A stretch of DNA of 22,712 bases from an uncultured Eubacterium sp. (GTDB lineage: Bacteria; Bacillota; Clostridia; Lachnospirales; Lachnospiraceae), in the NCBI GenBank assembly GCA_905236735.1, contig CAJOOU010000026.1, forward strand, positions 1-22,712. Direction: 5' to 3'. The position numbers were made by a program, and so were the translations under genes. Under the pieces are notes generated by a model, which worked only from the letters and a program-made list of their open reading frames with translations, was not told where the DNA came from and searched no databases. Every line of letters starts with the position of its first letter. Position 1 is the stretch's first letter. Below are positions 1-7,769 of the stretch, one piece after another.

Positions 1-108
1 CACGGGAAAGACACAGACAATTCCATCTTAGATTTCATAAATAAGGGAAGTCAAGATAACATAGATATGATATATCAATATCTTAAATGTTTGACGAGTA
101 AACCTTAA
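1..108 (+). CDS. 3' end of an unidentified protein (partial)
   Basis: Frame 1 is open from the window edge and encodes 35 residues before a TAA at 106-108. The visible tail contains DNSILDFINKGSQDN and ends CLTSKP. No family is recognisable from so short a piece. A strong intrinsic terminator starts about 20 bases after the stop, which supports a genuine plus-strand gene ending here. Its start and function lie outside the window. Confidence 0.55.
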   Translation, partial: HGKDTDNSILDFINKGSQDNIDMIYQYLKCLTSKP

Positions 109-128
109 TCCTACCGCTCTTCTGTAAC

Positions 129-157
129 AAAAAGACCGCGTCGTTGCGGTCTTTTTT
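129..157. terminator. Bidirectional intrinsic terminator
   Basis: The arms AAAAAGACCGC (129-139) and GCGGTCTTTTT (146-156) pair perfectly around a six-base loop. The hairpin ends in a run of T on the plus strand and in an equivalent T run on the minus strand. It can end the plus-strand gene that stops at 108 and also the minus-strand transcripts arriving from the ATPase and small-ORF region. Confidence 0.85.
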
Positions 158-188
158 GCGTATTTCTGTCCTTTTCTTTGCTTTGTAC

Positions 189-245
189 CTATAACCCTAC
201 GGCTATATCTATCGCCGTCTGCGTATCACCGAAATATGAAATCAT
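189..245 (-). CDS. Candidate 18-residue small ORF with strong RBS
   Basis: On the minus strand an ATG at 243-245 is preceded by a perfect AGGAGG (+ strand cctcct at 253-258) at a suitable distance. It opens the peptide MISYFGDTQTAIDIAVGL, which ends at a TAG at 189-191. The terminator at 129-157 follows closely, so an RBS, ORF and terminator lie in the correct order. A weak promoter candidate (TGGAAA, 17 bases, TATACA with the -10 at 275-280) lies upstream. No known family is recognised. It could be a short peptide gene, a leader, or the remnant of a decayed gene. Confidence 0.3.
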   Translation of the reverse strand: MISYFGDTQTAIDIAVGL

Positions 246-392
246 AGTACGTCCTCCTGAAACCACAAACTGGTTGTATAAATTTAAACAGTCTGTATTT
301 CCATATATAAACCAACAAAAAAGTTGACATTCCCCGCACTTGAGTGTTCACCAGGTGCCAATCCAGGATATGCTGCATATACAGCTTCTTTT

Positions 393-1643
393 TTAAATAA
401 ACCAATACGGAATTTGCAGCACATTTTCTCTAAGTGCGCCCGGCATGGGACACATGCATATAACCGCTCCTGTGCCTCTTTTCTTTTCCGGTATCCTGTC
501 GAGTACCTGAAATGCAGATGTCATATCGGCAGAAGCTTTACTGCTTTGCTTTATTTCTATAGGATACAAAACTCCGTCCTGCTCGATTATAAAGTCAATC
601 TCCGCCTCTTCATATGATCCCGCGCCGTTTTTTCTCTTATCTTTCCCTCTGTAATATGACACAAAGTAACGATAATCCAATCCCCTGTTGGAATAGCTTT
701 TTAAAATCTCAGAAATAACAAAGGTTTCAAAAAATTCTCCACTCATTGCACCTGTAGCTAAAGTTTCCGGAGTAAGCCATCTGGTAAGATATGCAGCCAG
801 ACCGGTATCTCTAAAGTAAAGTTTAGGAGTTTTTACAGCGCGTTTAAGTGCGCTATTTGCGTATGGTTCAAGTATATATACTATGCCGGAGGCTTCTAAG
901 ACTGAAATCCAGTTCTTTATAGTTTTGGCATCCTTACCCACCTCATCAGCAATATTTGCATAATTAAGCATCTGACCGGTTCTGGCAGCACATACAACCA
1001 TGAATCTGCGAAAAGCATCTAAATCCTGAACAGCAGCTAATTCTCTAACATCACGCTCTAAATAGGTTTTGACATAGCTTGAAAAAAACATTGCCCAATC
1101 CATATCCGGGTCCTGCATTTCGGGGTATCCGCCTCTATGGATTATAGTCCATATATTATCCGGCTTTACAGCATCTTTGTTTCTGTCACTCACATATTCC
1201 ATGGTCGGGAGAAAAGGAGCTGTATAGTTACATTTCATGATTTCTCTAAGTGACAATGGCGGCAGTTCTATAATAGCCACCCGGCCCGCTAATGAATCAG
1301 ATGCCAGCTGCATTAGTTTAAACGGCTGCGATCCGGAGAGATAAAATAAGCCCTTTGAATTACTATTATCGCTGGATTGCTTAATGTATCTGAATAAAGA
1401 TGGCACATATTGAATTTCATCCAAAAACACAGGTGGCTTATTTAGAGAAAGAAACATTTCCGGATTGGTTTTTGCCTGTTCCTCAATAAAGGGATCATCA
1501 AAGGATACCTGCTTTAAATCAGAATATAAATGCTTTAGCAAAGTTGATTTTCCTGTTTGTCTTGCTCCTGTTATCAGTACACATTTGAAGGTTTTTGCTG
1601 AATGTTCCACCATATCTTCTATAGCTCTTTTAATATATTCCAT
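393..1643 (-). CDS. DUF4143-type AAA ATPase (AAA_14 family)
   Basis: This is a predicted cytoplasmic P-loop ATPase of 416 residues. Walker A is GARQTGKST (residues 26-34) and Walker B is VFLDEIQY (72-79). A sensor-like LSGSQ follows. The C-terminal half carries the DUF4143 signature, with EIDFII and PIEIKQ resembling a PD-(D/E)XK-like core. Members are widespread in anaerobes and mostly uncharacterised, so the biological role is unknown. The ATG at 1643 was chosen because a GAGGAG lies just upstream; starting further upstream would translate a palindrome and the promoter. It is a single-gene unit with no functional partner adjacent, which suggests an accessory gene. Confidence 0.85.
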   Translation of the reverse strand: MEYIKRAIEDMVEHSAKTFKCVLITGARQTGKSTLLKHLYSDLKQVSFDDPFIEEQAKTNPEMFLSLNKPPVFLDEIQYVPSLFRYIKQSSDNSNSKGLFYLSGSQPFKLMQLASDSLAGRVAIIELPPLSLREIMKCNYTAPFLPTMEYVSDRNKDAVKPDNIWTIIHRGGYPEMQDPDMDWAMFFSSYVKTYLERDVRELAAVQDLDAFRRFMVVCAARTGQMLNYANIADEVGKDAKTIKNWISVLEASGIVYILEPYANSALKRAVKTPKLYFRDTGLAAYLTRWLTPETLATGAMSGEFFETFVISEILKSYSNRGLDYRYFVSYYRGKDKRKNGAGSYEEAEIDFIIEQDGVLYPIEIKQSSKASADMTSAFQVLDRIPEKKRGTGAVICMCPMPGALRENVLQIPYWFI

Positions 1644-1664
1644 AATGATATATTCTCCTCGGCT

Positions 1665-1707
1665 TAATACGACTAATCCGGAATCAGATTCCTGATTAGT
1701 CGTATTA
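1665..1707. repeat. Operator-like palindrome over the ATPase -10 and leader
   Basis: TAATACGACTAATC (1665-1678) pairs perfectly with GATTAGTCGTATTA (1694-1707). An inner five-base-pair stem lies between them, giving a 43-base near-perfect palindrome with one mismatch. It covers most of the ATPase -10 box and the first transcribed bases, and it ends just before the ribosome binding site. This position suits a repressor operator or a 5' mRNA hairpin. It shares its core with the hairpin at 1737-1779. Confidence 0.7.
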
Positions 1708-1732
1708 TACCACCCGGTATTTAGCATTTCAA
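1704..1732 (-). promoter_or_regulatory. Promoter of the DUF4143 ATPase
   Basis: On the minus strand TTGAAA (1727-1732) and a perfect TATAAT (1704-1709) are separated by exactly 17 bases. TGG immediately before TATAAT adds an extended -10. The predicted transcript begins near 1697, inside the palindrome, and leaves a leader of about 53 bases. Confidence 0.75.
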
Positions 1733-1736
1733 TACA

Positions 1737-1779
1737 AAAAGCGACTAATCCGGAATGGCATTCCGGATTAGTCGCTTTT
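1737..1779. terminator. Terminator after the phosphoesterase gene
   Basis: GCGACTAATCCGGAAT (1741-1756) pairs perfectly with ATTCCGGATTAGTCGC (1760-1775) around a three-base loop, and flanking A/T runs extend the stem. On the minus strand it ends in five T, 20 bases past the phosphoesterase stop. It is nearly identical over 33 bases to the palindrome 72 bases away, so it may also serve as a protein-binding site. Confidence 0.75.
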
Positions 1780-1799
1780 ATTCATATTCAAGTCTCGCC

Positions 1800-2408
1800 C
1801 TACATTCTGCTGTTTACCTCTATCCACTCATCCAGAGACAGCGGCACATAGTCACTATAGCCGCAGAAACAGTTAATCATATTGCATGGGACAGGAGCCT
1901 CCTCCTTTTCCGGATAAAGGGTTCTCGTCTTGCTGCGGCAAAGCGCGGCACACTCTCTTACCATCCCGGCATCAGGTGTATCGTGAACATGTCCGTAAAG
2001 CATATAGGTATATGCTTCCCCCTTTTTATTCCTTCTGTACTGCCCGTCGTAGCACAAAATGGGAAAGTGACAAAGTACTACCCTTCTCCCGTTATCATGC
2101 ATCTTGGCATAGGGTTTTACCCACACAAAGCGTCCGGCATCAAATGCCGGACTGTTTACAAAGTGGTCATGGTTTCCCGTTATCAGATATAATTTCCCGT
2201 TCAGCCTCCGCAGGACTTCATTTGTCTCTTCGGCCTTTCCCACCGAAAAATCTCCGAGGATAACAACCTCATCTCTCTTTTTTACCCTGCTGTTCCACTT
2301 TTCTATCATATATTCATTCATAGCCTCCGCGCTTTCAAATCCGCGCCGGTCCATTTTGGTATTTAGGGCTTCGTGGAAAAAGTGGAGGTCTGATATATAT
2401 AGTCGCAT
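1800..2408 (-). CDS. Calcineurin-like metallophosphoesterase
   Basis: This 202-residue protein carries the metal-binding motifs of the calcineurin-like phosphoesterase superfamily in order: SDLHFFH near the N-terminus, GDFSVG, GNHDHF, LCHFP and GHVHD. It is a compact single-domain cytoplasmic hydrolase acting on phosphoester bonds; the substrate cannot be read from sequence. The ATG at 2408 was chosen because DLH-type families begin with a short beta strand such as MRLYISDLH, and AGGTG lies upstream. An extension of 31 codons is open but lacks domain features. It follows the FliD-like gene by 10 bases, so the two are probably co-transcribed. Confidence 0.85.
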   Translation of the reverse strand: MRLYISDLHFFHEALNTKMDRRGFESAEAMNEYMIEKWNSRVKKRDEVVILGDFSVGKAEETNEVLRRLNGKLYLITGNHDHFVNSPAFDAGRFVWVKPYAKMHDNGRRVVLCHFPILCYDGQYRRNKKGEAYTYMLYGHVHDTPDAGMVRECAALCRSKTRTLYPEKEEAPVPCNMINCFCGYSDYVPLSLDEWIEVNSRM

Positions 2409-2418
2409 AATACCGCAC

Positions 2419-3069
2419 CTAAGAAAAAGCATTGAGCAGACTGGTGTTAAGACTGGCGGAGCTGTAGGAACCGCTCTTTCCGTAAAGGGTAGAGAGCGCA
2501 TTGGCGCCGCTTGTCTTTAAACTGGCCACAGAAATAACACTTGAAGTAAGCTTTGTCATCTTTGTCATAAATCCTGCCGATAAGCCAAATACCTTTTCTA
2601 TATCTTCCGAGTCCGCGCCTAAGAGCGTATCCTCGTCTATGCTTAAGGTGCCGTCACTCGAAAAACTAATACCTATAGCAGAAAGAGCATTCGAATTATC
2701 CGACAGATAACTTTGGAACTGCTTTAATATCGCCTTTTCTTCGACTCCGTTTACAGATGACATCGACGAAAGCATTGTATTATAACCTGTGACAAAACTG
2801 CTTATTGCCGAAGATACGCTGCTGCCGCTTTTAAGCGCTGTCTTTATCTTTGCAAGAGCATCCGATGCATCTTCTGCCGCACTTGCCATGGTTTTATAAA
2901 GTGTAGTTGCAGATGTAGATGAGCCTGATGAGCTGGCCATCATTTCCTTTATTTTTTCATTATAGGCTTCTTTCAAGGCTTTCTCAGCTTCTGTGGTAGA
3001 AGTTGCCGATGAAGTTGTCTGGTTTATTAAATCAGAGTATGATGATGATAATGATGATATTGTTGACAT
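2419..3069 (-). CDS. Short FliD-like (flagellar cap C-terminal-like) protein
   Basis: This 216-residue protein is rich in Ser, Ala and Thr. Its second half resembles the C-terminal part of flagellar hook-associated protein 2 (FliD): a YNTMLSSMSS helix, then IGISFSSDGTLSIDEDTL, then EKVFGLSAGF. FliD proteins are usually about 400 residues or more, so this looks like a minimal version lacking the surface domains and most of the N-terminal coiled coil. The start at 3069 has GGGAGG just upstream. No signal peptide is visible, as expected for flagellar export substrates. It could be a flagellar filament or adhesin-like protein, or another helical exported protein. The assignment is by motif resemblance only. 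Confidence 0.55.
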   Translation of the reverse strand: MSTISSLSSSYSDLINQTTSSATSTTEAEKALKEAYNEKIKEMMASSSGSSTSATTLYKTMASAAEDASDALAKIKTALKSGSSVSSAISSFVTGYNTMLSSMSSVNGVEEKAILKQFQSYLSDNSNALSAIGISFSSDGTLSIDEDTLLGADSEDIEKVFGLSAGFMTKMTKLTSSVISVASLKTSGANALSTLYGKSGSYSSASLNTSLLNAFS

Positions 3070-3130
3070 TTTTCCCTCCCTGTTTTTGCCGATATTAGTC
3101 TCTTTAAGCCGCAGAACCAAAAAAGTTATT

Positions 3131-3159
3131 TTCACTCTTATTTTTCGGCATATTATGAT
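3131..3159 (+). promoter_or_regulatory. Candidate promoter for the glycosyltransferase
   Basis: TTCACT (3131-3136) and TATGAT (3154-3159) are 17 bases apart and match the vegetative consensus at 4/6 and 5/6. The predicted start near 3166 leaves a leader of about 20 bases containing AAGGAAGG. It overlaps the candidate promoter of the divergent FliD-like gene, so the two units could compete or be co-regulated. Confidence 0.35.
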
Positions 3160-3169
3160 AGAATATTTA
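3142..3169 (-). promoter_or_regulatory. Candidate sigma-28 (FliA/SigD-type) promoter for the FliD-like gene
   Basis: On the minus strand TAAA (3166-3169) and GCCGAAAA (3142-3149) are separated by 16 bases. This is close to the motility-sigma pattern TAAA, about 15 bases, GCCGATAA/T. The leader would be about 65 bases. A competing vegetative-type candidate is TTGGTT (3115-3120), 17 bases, TAATAT (3092-3097), closer to the gene. Confidence 0.35.
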
Positions 3170-3186
3170 TAAGGAAGGACAAAATT

Positions 3187-4347
3187 ATGGCTAAAAAAAT
3201 TCTCATTTTCAAGGTTAAAAAATTCTGTTACGATTCACCGTTTTATTTCGCCGATATGGTTGCCGGCTGTTTTAAGGAAATGGGCTGGCAGGTCGATGTA
3301 TTTGACTCAGGCCATGAGCCAATGCAAAACCTCGACAACTACAGCGGCCGCAGCTACGATGCAATCATAGACTTTAACTCACAGCTCCCCTCCCTTGACA
3401 CTACGGAGGATGAATTTTACCTTGACACCATAAACGGTCCGTTTTATAACTACATCCTTGACCACCCTCTCTATCACCATGATATGATACGGATGGCTCT
3501 AAAGGATTATCATATCATCTGCCTTGATGATAATCACAAAAAATATATCGAAAAATGGTACCCTAACATTAAATCCGTGCACACCCTTCCTGTTGCCGGC
3601 TCATCTCCCCGGATTATTACCCCCTGGGAAGATAAAACCACCGACCTCATTTTTACCGGTACATACACCGATCCGGCCAATATTCTTAATATGGTTCATG
3701 ACCTCGGTCTCGAGCTTGAGGCCGATATTCTGGAGCTTATAAAAAGGCAAAAGTCCCATCCTGACCTGCCTTTGGAAGATATATTTGAGGAGTTTTCAAA
3801 AGAGATAGATGTACCTTTAAGCGTAGTGCGTTTCCCTTTGAGAATGCATGCCTATTTCCCGGTGGACTCATATATCACAGCCCTTGTCCGGGAAAATGTC
3901 GTAAAGTCGATTGCCAAAAGCGGTCAGAAAATCACACTTGCAGGACACGGGTGGAATAAGGCTGCCTTCCTTAAAGGACTTGACAATGTGACAGTGCTGC
4001 CGCCTGTTAAATTTTCAAAGCAGACCTCTCTTATGGCAGACGCCAAAATAGCGCTTAATGTCATGCCCCATTTTAAAGCAGGCTGCCATGACAGGATTTT
4101 TACCTCAATGCTCTCGGGCTGCGCCGCCCTCTCGGACGAGAGCAGCTGGTTTGATGATAATCTTACCCGCGGGGAAAATATTATCACCTATTCCATAAAC
4201 AATCCGGATGCCCTGCCTGAAATAATATCATCCGCGCTTTCAGACGATAATCGCCTGAGATGCATAGCCGCCGCAGGAAAAAAACTTTGCGAAAAAGAGC
4301 ACACCTGGGATGCTCACTGCAGGATACTTTCCGATATATTTATATAA
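3187..4347 (+). CDS. CgeB/DUF3880-type glycosyltransferase
   Basis: This 386-residue cytoplasmic protein resembles the GT-B glycosyltransferases grouped with CgeB and DUF3880. The N-terminal Rossmann-like half begins KKILIFKVKKF and includes LDHPLYHHDMI and the CLDDNHKKY region. The C-terminal part has the Glyco_trans_1_2-like signature NVMPHFKAGCHDRIFTSMLS followed by GCAALSDESSWFDDNL. Such enzymes often sit in flagellar clusters of Clostridia and are thought to glycosylate flagellin or other surface proteins. The neighbouring FliD-like gene fits that role, but the acceptor is inference. The ATG follows AAGGAAGG. Its 3' end overlaps the convergent response-regulator gene by 8 bases. Confidence 0.8.
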   Translation: MAKKILIFKVKKFCYDSPFYFADMVAGCFKEMGWQVDVFDSGHEPMQNLDNYSGRSYDAIIDFNSQLPSLDTTEDEFYLDTINGPFYNYILDHPLYHHDMIRMALKDYHIICLDDNHKKYIEKWYPNIKSVHTLPVAGSSPRIITPWEDKTTDLIFTGTYTDPANILNMVHDLGLELEADILELIKRQKSHPDLPLEDIFEEFSKEIDVPLSVVRFPLRMHAYFPVDSYITALVRENVVKSIAKSGQKITLAGHGWNKAAFLKGLDNVTVLPPVKFSKQTSLMADAKIALNVMPHFKAGCHDRIFTSMLSGCAALSDESSWFDDNLTRGENIITYSINNPDALPEIISSALSDDNRLRCIAAAGKKLCEKEHTWDAHCRILSDIFI

Positions 4348-5953
4348 TTTTGCCGGACGATTTGTACATCTTGCGGTACTCCATGGGACTTTGTCCATAC
4401 CTGTTTTTAAAGGCATCCACAAATCTCCTGACATTGTTATATCCTACTTTTTCAGCTATTTCATAGGTTTTAAGGTCGGTATTTATTACCATCTTCACCG
4501 CCTCTTCCATCCTTATGTTGATGAGGTATGATTTATAGTTTTCTCCGGTGGTATTCTTAAAAAAGGTACTGAAATAGCTTGAGCTGACGCAGGCCATCTC
4601 GGCAAGCTGCTTTAAGGAGATGTCATTCATGTAGTTGTCCTTCATGTATTCCTTAATCTTGAGTATCACCGACACATCCTTTGCCTGCACATTCTGGTAT
4701 ACCTTCTTCATAAATCCCTTATAATAGCCGGATACATAGTCCATCATCTCATTATAGGTATTTTTTTCGCTGATTTCCTTAAGCAGAGTCTCCTGATGCT
4801 CGGCAAAGCTGCCTTCTATCATCTTATAGTTTTTAAGTTTCTCAAAAAGCTGTCCCGTAAATGTCATACAAAGCGATAGCGCCGCATCACGGTTTCCGTA
4901 ATGCATCTTTCTGATATGCATAAGTACCCGCCTTATATCATCGGATATCTCATCGTTTTTGGAAGAAATACTGCTAAGCACCCTCTCGGCAAGCTTGTTG
5001 TATTCATCTATTCCTCCGCCCTCTCCCGTCTCCGGAAGGTCCACATCAAGAATATCTATTATTTCCCTGTCTTCGAAATAATACAAATCATAGGCAAATT
5101 TTGCGCTGCTGTAGGACATTCTTATCTCGTTTATATCCTTTGTTCTGTCTCCTATACCCACACAGAGGGTTATCTTATATTCATCCTCTATAGCCTTTTT
5201 CATGGGGAGGATAATACTGCGGATAAAACTATTCTCTTTTTCATCTTCCAAAACAGCCACCATATTGCAGGAATTGTCATCCTTTTTTACGACAAACCCG
5301 CCTTCTTCGCCTATTATCTTTTCAACTATTTTATTGTAAATAACAAACTGCAAAAGCTTTCTTTTTTCATACTCGGCCCTCTCCTGTCCTATGTTGAACC
5401 TGAGTATGCCGACGCAGAGCGCCACAAAAAATTTACCGTCTGTGTTTACATTTTTCCTTAGAAAACTGTCGTAGATATAGTCACTGGTATAGTCATACCC
5501 CTCGTCCATATCACTGAATATATCCCTGAATCTCGATGTCCCCTTATTATCCTTAAAAAGTTCCACCGTCCTTAGAGCATCTATCTGTTCGGTCGCTTTT
5601 GAAAGCACATTTTCAAGGTCTTTTTTCCTGACGGGCTTTAGCAGATAATCCACCGCTCCCTTTGATAAGGCAGCCTTTACATAGTCAAACTCCTGATATG
5701 CGCTGATAAATATAAACTTTATCTTCTGCCGTTTTTCCTCTCCCAGCTCATCAAGGAGCTCTATCCCGGATATGTAAGGCATTTTCACATCGGATATCAC
5801 TATGTCCGGCGAAAACTCCTCTATCGCGGATAGAGCCGCCCTGCCGTCAGTGACCTTTGCCACCACCTCCATACCAAAGGATGGCCAGTCAATCATTTTT
5901 TCGATACCGTTTAAAATTACCTCTTCATCATCAGCCAATAACACTTTAAGCAT
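4340..5953 (-). CDS. YesN-type AraC-family response regulator
   Basis: This 537-residue two-component regulator starts with a receiver domain: acidic pair D8-D9, phospho-acceptor D55 in VISDVKMP, and LLKP with the conserved lysine near 105. A long middle region (about 150-415) separates it from a C-terminal AraC DNA-binding domain. That domain carries ISLKQLAEMACVSSSYFSTF as the first helix-turn-helix and YGQSPMEYRK at the end. The start at 5953 was preferred to an ATG at 5962 because AGAGG then lies 9 bases upstream. It overlaps the kinase gene by 8 bases, indicating translational coupling. Phosphorylation by that kinase probably drives binding at sugar-uptake or surface-polysaccharide genes. 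Confidence 0.93.
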   Translation of the reverse strand: MLKVLLADDEEVILNGIEKMIDWPSFGMEVVAKVTDGRAALSAIEEFSPDIVISDVKMPYISGIELLDELGEEKRQKIKFIFISAYQEFDYVKAALSKGAVDYLLKPVRKKDLENVLSKATEQIDALRTVELFKDNKGTSRFRDIFSDMDEGYDYTSDYIYDSFLRKNVNTDGKFFVALCVGILRFNIGQERAEYEKRKLLQFVIYNKIVEKIIGEEGGFVVKKDDNSCNMVAVLEDEKENSFIRSIILPMKKAIEDEYKITLCVGIGDRTKDINEIRMSYSSAKFAYDLYYFEDREIIDILDVDLPETGEGGGIDEYNKLAERVLSSISSKNDEISDDIRRVLMHIRKMHYGNRDAALSLCMTFTGQLFEKLKNYKMIEGSFAEHQETLLKEISEKNTYNEMMDYVSGYYKGFMKKVYQNVQAKDVSVILKIKEYMKDNYMNDISLKQLAEMACVSSSYFSTFFKNTTGENYKSYLINIRMEEAVKMVINTDLKTYEIAEKVGYNNVRRFVDAFKNRYGQSPMEYRKMYKSSGKII

Positions 5954-7769
5954 TTTTCTCATCCTCTTCTGTAATAATCGGAAGCCGGAGCGTTACTATC
6001 GTTCCCATACCCACATAGCTTTCTATGCCTACTCCGTATCCGTCTCCATATGTCATATTTATAAGGTCGGATATGTTTTTAAGTCCTATACCCACCCTGT
6101 ATTTCGAGTCGCTGTCATAATCACTTATTTCTTGCGAAAGCACCTTCTTCAGATATTCAAGGTTTTCAGGCTCTATGCCGACTCCATCGTCCATTATGTA
6201 TATCTCCAGATGCCCATCCGTTTTTGTCACATCCACATTTACGGTGCCGAGTCCCTGTTTTTCCTTAAGTCCGTGTTTTACCGCATTTTCCACTATGGGC
6301 TGTATGGCAAACTTAAGGATGTACAATCCGAGTTCTTCGTCCCTTACATTGATTTTCAGATTCAGCCTCTTTTTATATCTCACCCTGATAATATTAAAGT
6401 ATGCCTTTATATTATCAAGCTCTTTATTGACGGTAACAAGCTCTTTGTTGTCTGTAACATACCTCATCTGATCCGACAATGATTCAAGCAGTTCTGCGGT
6501 CTGTGGGTCATCATTTTCAAGAGCCGTCATCCTTATTACATCAAGGGTATTGTATAAAAAATGCGGCTGTATCTGCATCTTGAGCGCATTTATCTCGGAA
6601 AGGTTACGGCTGAGCTTTGCTTCATAGACCTGGTTTATATAGTATTTCAGGTCATGCAGCATCTTGTTGAATCCTTCTCCAAGATACTGAAACTCATCAT
6701 TTGTCCTTATATCAACCTCTACATCAAAGTTGCCGACCTGTACCTCCCGCATCGCATTTTTGAGTACCCTGGCAGGTCCGCTGAGTCTGCCCGAATAAAT
6801 ACTGTATATTGCCACAAGTACAAATAAAAACACCAGAAGAATCACTATCATAAGCGATATATTTTCCATATAGCCGCTTCTGATATCGGCGATTGATGTG
6901 CTGATGACTATGTAGTATCCGGTATCGCCGAGTCTGCGGTAAATAAGCCTTATGTCCCCCGCGGATATGCTCGAGCTCTCACTTTCAAAATATCCCTTAT
7001 ATGTTGCAAACACATCCTCGGTTTCTTCGTAAACAGACTTGTCTGTGCTGTAGAGATAGTTGGCTCTCTCGGGGTTGTAAATATATATATTGCCGTGGCT
7101 GCCGATATTAAGGCTCTCGGTATACTCATCAAAAACGCTCTCGTTTATATCTACATATATGGTACCCAAAACCTTGGACTGCGCATTTGCAGTAGTTGAT
7201 ACATCAAAATAGTTTCTAACGATTGAAAACACATTATCATCCGTGTTTTTCACATACAGACTCTCCGGTCTGCAGGGCGTAAACGCCATTTTCTGATAGC
7301 TATCAGCGGTCTCATAGAGTTTATTATCCAAATATGCAGGCTCAAGGATTACCGTTTTCTCCGTATTGTGAAATATGAAATACCCGGAGTTATCTTCCGT
7401 CACAAACCTCACCGAAGATATATATGAGTTCATCGAGAGCATCTGCTGCAGCATTGAGTTTACATAGATGGTCTTTTGCTGTGAGCTCATATCCTCAGAC
7501 TCTAATATCTCATACAGATACTGTCTGTCCGTGGTCGTATATTCATATACATATCTCATGGTCTCATCCACAGAGTTTATAACTCCGAGAGCATTCTCCT
7601 CGAGATAATAGCTCATCTGCAGCATATTGCTGAGTGTCATGGACTCGGCATTGTTTGAGTAATGCACCAGAAACGCCATACATATAGCCAGCATCGGCAG
7701 CACCGCAAAAACCAGGAAGGTCTTGGTCAGTTTGGAGAATGTAGACTCATAATTATCAAAATTATTCAT
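5946..7769 (-). CDS. YesM-type sensor histidine kinase
   Basis: This 607-residue membrane kinase has transmembrane segments at about residues 16-36 and 303-325, enclosing a roughly 265-residue extracellular sensor with dCache-like composition. A HAMP linker (about 326-380) follows. The His_kinase domain has QIQPHFLYNTLD with phospho-accepting H403. The ATPase has DDGVGIEPENL (N/G1-type box) and GIGLKNISDLI. The start at 7769 is set by GGAGGAG seven bases upstream, and it overlaps the end of the solute-binding-protein gene as ATGAATAA. Such kinases sense carbohydrates or cell-envelope signals, and the coupled membrane-anchored binding protein probably presents the ligand. Confidence 0.93.
   Translation of the reverse strand: MNNFDNYESTFSKLTKTFLVFAVLPMLAICMAFLVHYSNNAESMTLSNMLQMSYYLEENALGVINSVDETMRYVYEYTTTDRQYLYEILESEDMSSQQKTIYVNSMLQQMLSMNSYISSVRFVTEDNSGYFIFHNTEKTVILEPAYLDNKLYETADSYQKMAFTPCRPESLYVKNTDDNVFSIVRNYFDVSTTANAQSKVLGTIYVDINESVFDEYTESLNIGSHGNIYIYNPERANYLYSTDKSVYEETEDVFATYKGYFESESSSISAGDIRLIYRRLGDTGYYIVISTSIADIRSGYMENISLMIVILLVFLFVLVAIYSIYSGRLSGPARVLKNAMREVQVGNFDVEVDIRTNDEFQYLGEGFNKMLHDLKYYINQVYEAKLSRNLSEINALKMQIQPHFLYNTLDVIRMTALENDDPQTAELLESLSDQMRYVTDNKELVTVNKELDNIKAYFNIIRVRYKKRLNLKINVRDEELGLYILKFAIQPIVENAVKHGLKEKQGLGTVNVDVTKTDGHLEIYIMDDGVGIEPENLEYLKKVLSQEISDYDSDSKYRVGIGLKNISDLINMTYGDGYGVGIESYVGMGTIVTLRLPIITEEDEKNA

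Noticed and set aside
284..424. A 46-codon open frame on the minus strand overlapping the ATPase 3' end, containing AAYPGLAPGEHSSAG.
   Set aside because: No ribosome site was seen at its start and no family is recognised. It overlaps a well-supported gene, so it may be chance or the remnant of an older gene.
1665..1680. TAATACGACT resembles the start of the T7 phage promoter.
   Set aside because: The match stops after ten bases and is part of a palindrome that overlaps the host-type TATAAT box; no phage polymerase context exists.
3088..3095. GCCGATAT on the plus strand matches a SigD -10 for the glycosyltransferase.
   Set aside because: No TAAA lies at the required distance upstream, so it is probably a chance match.
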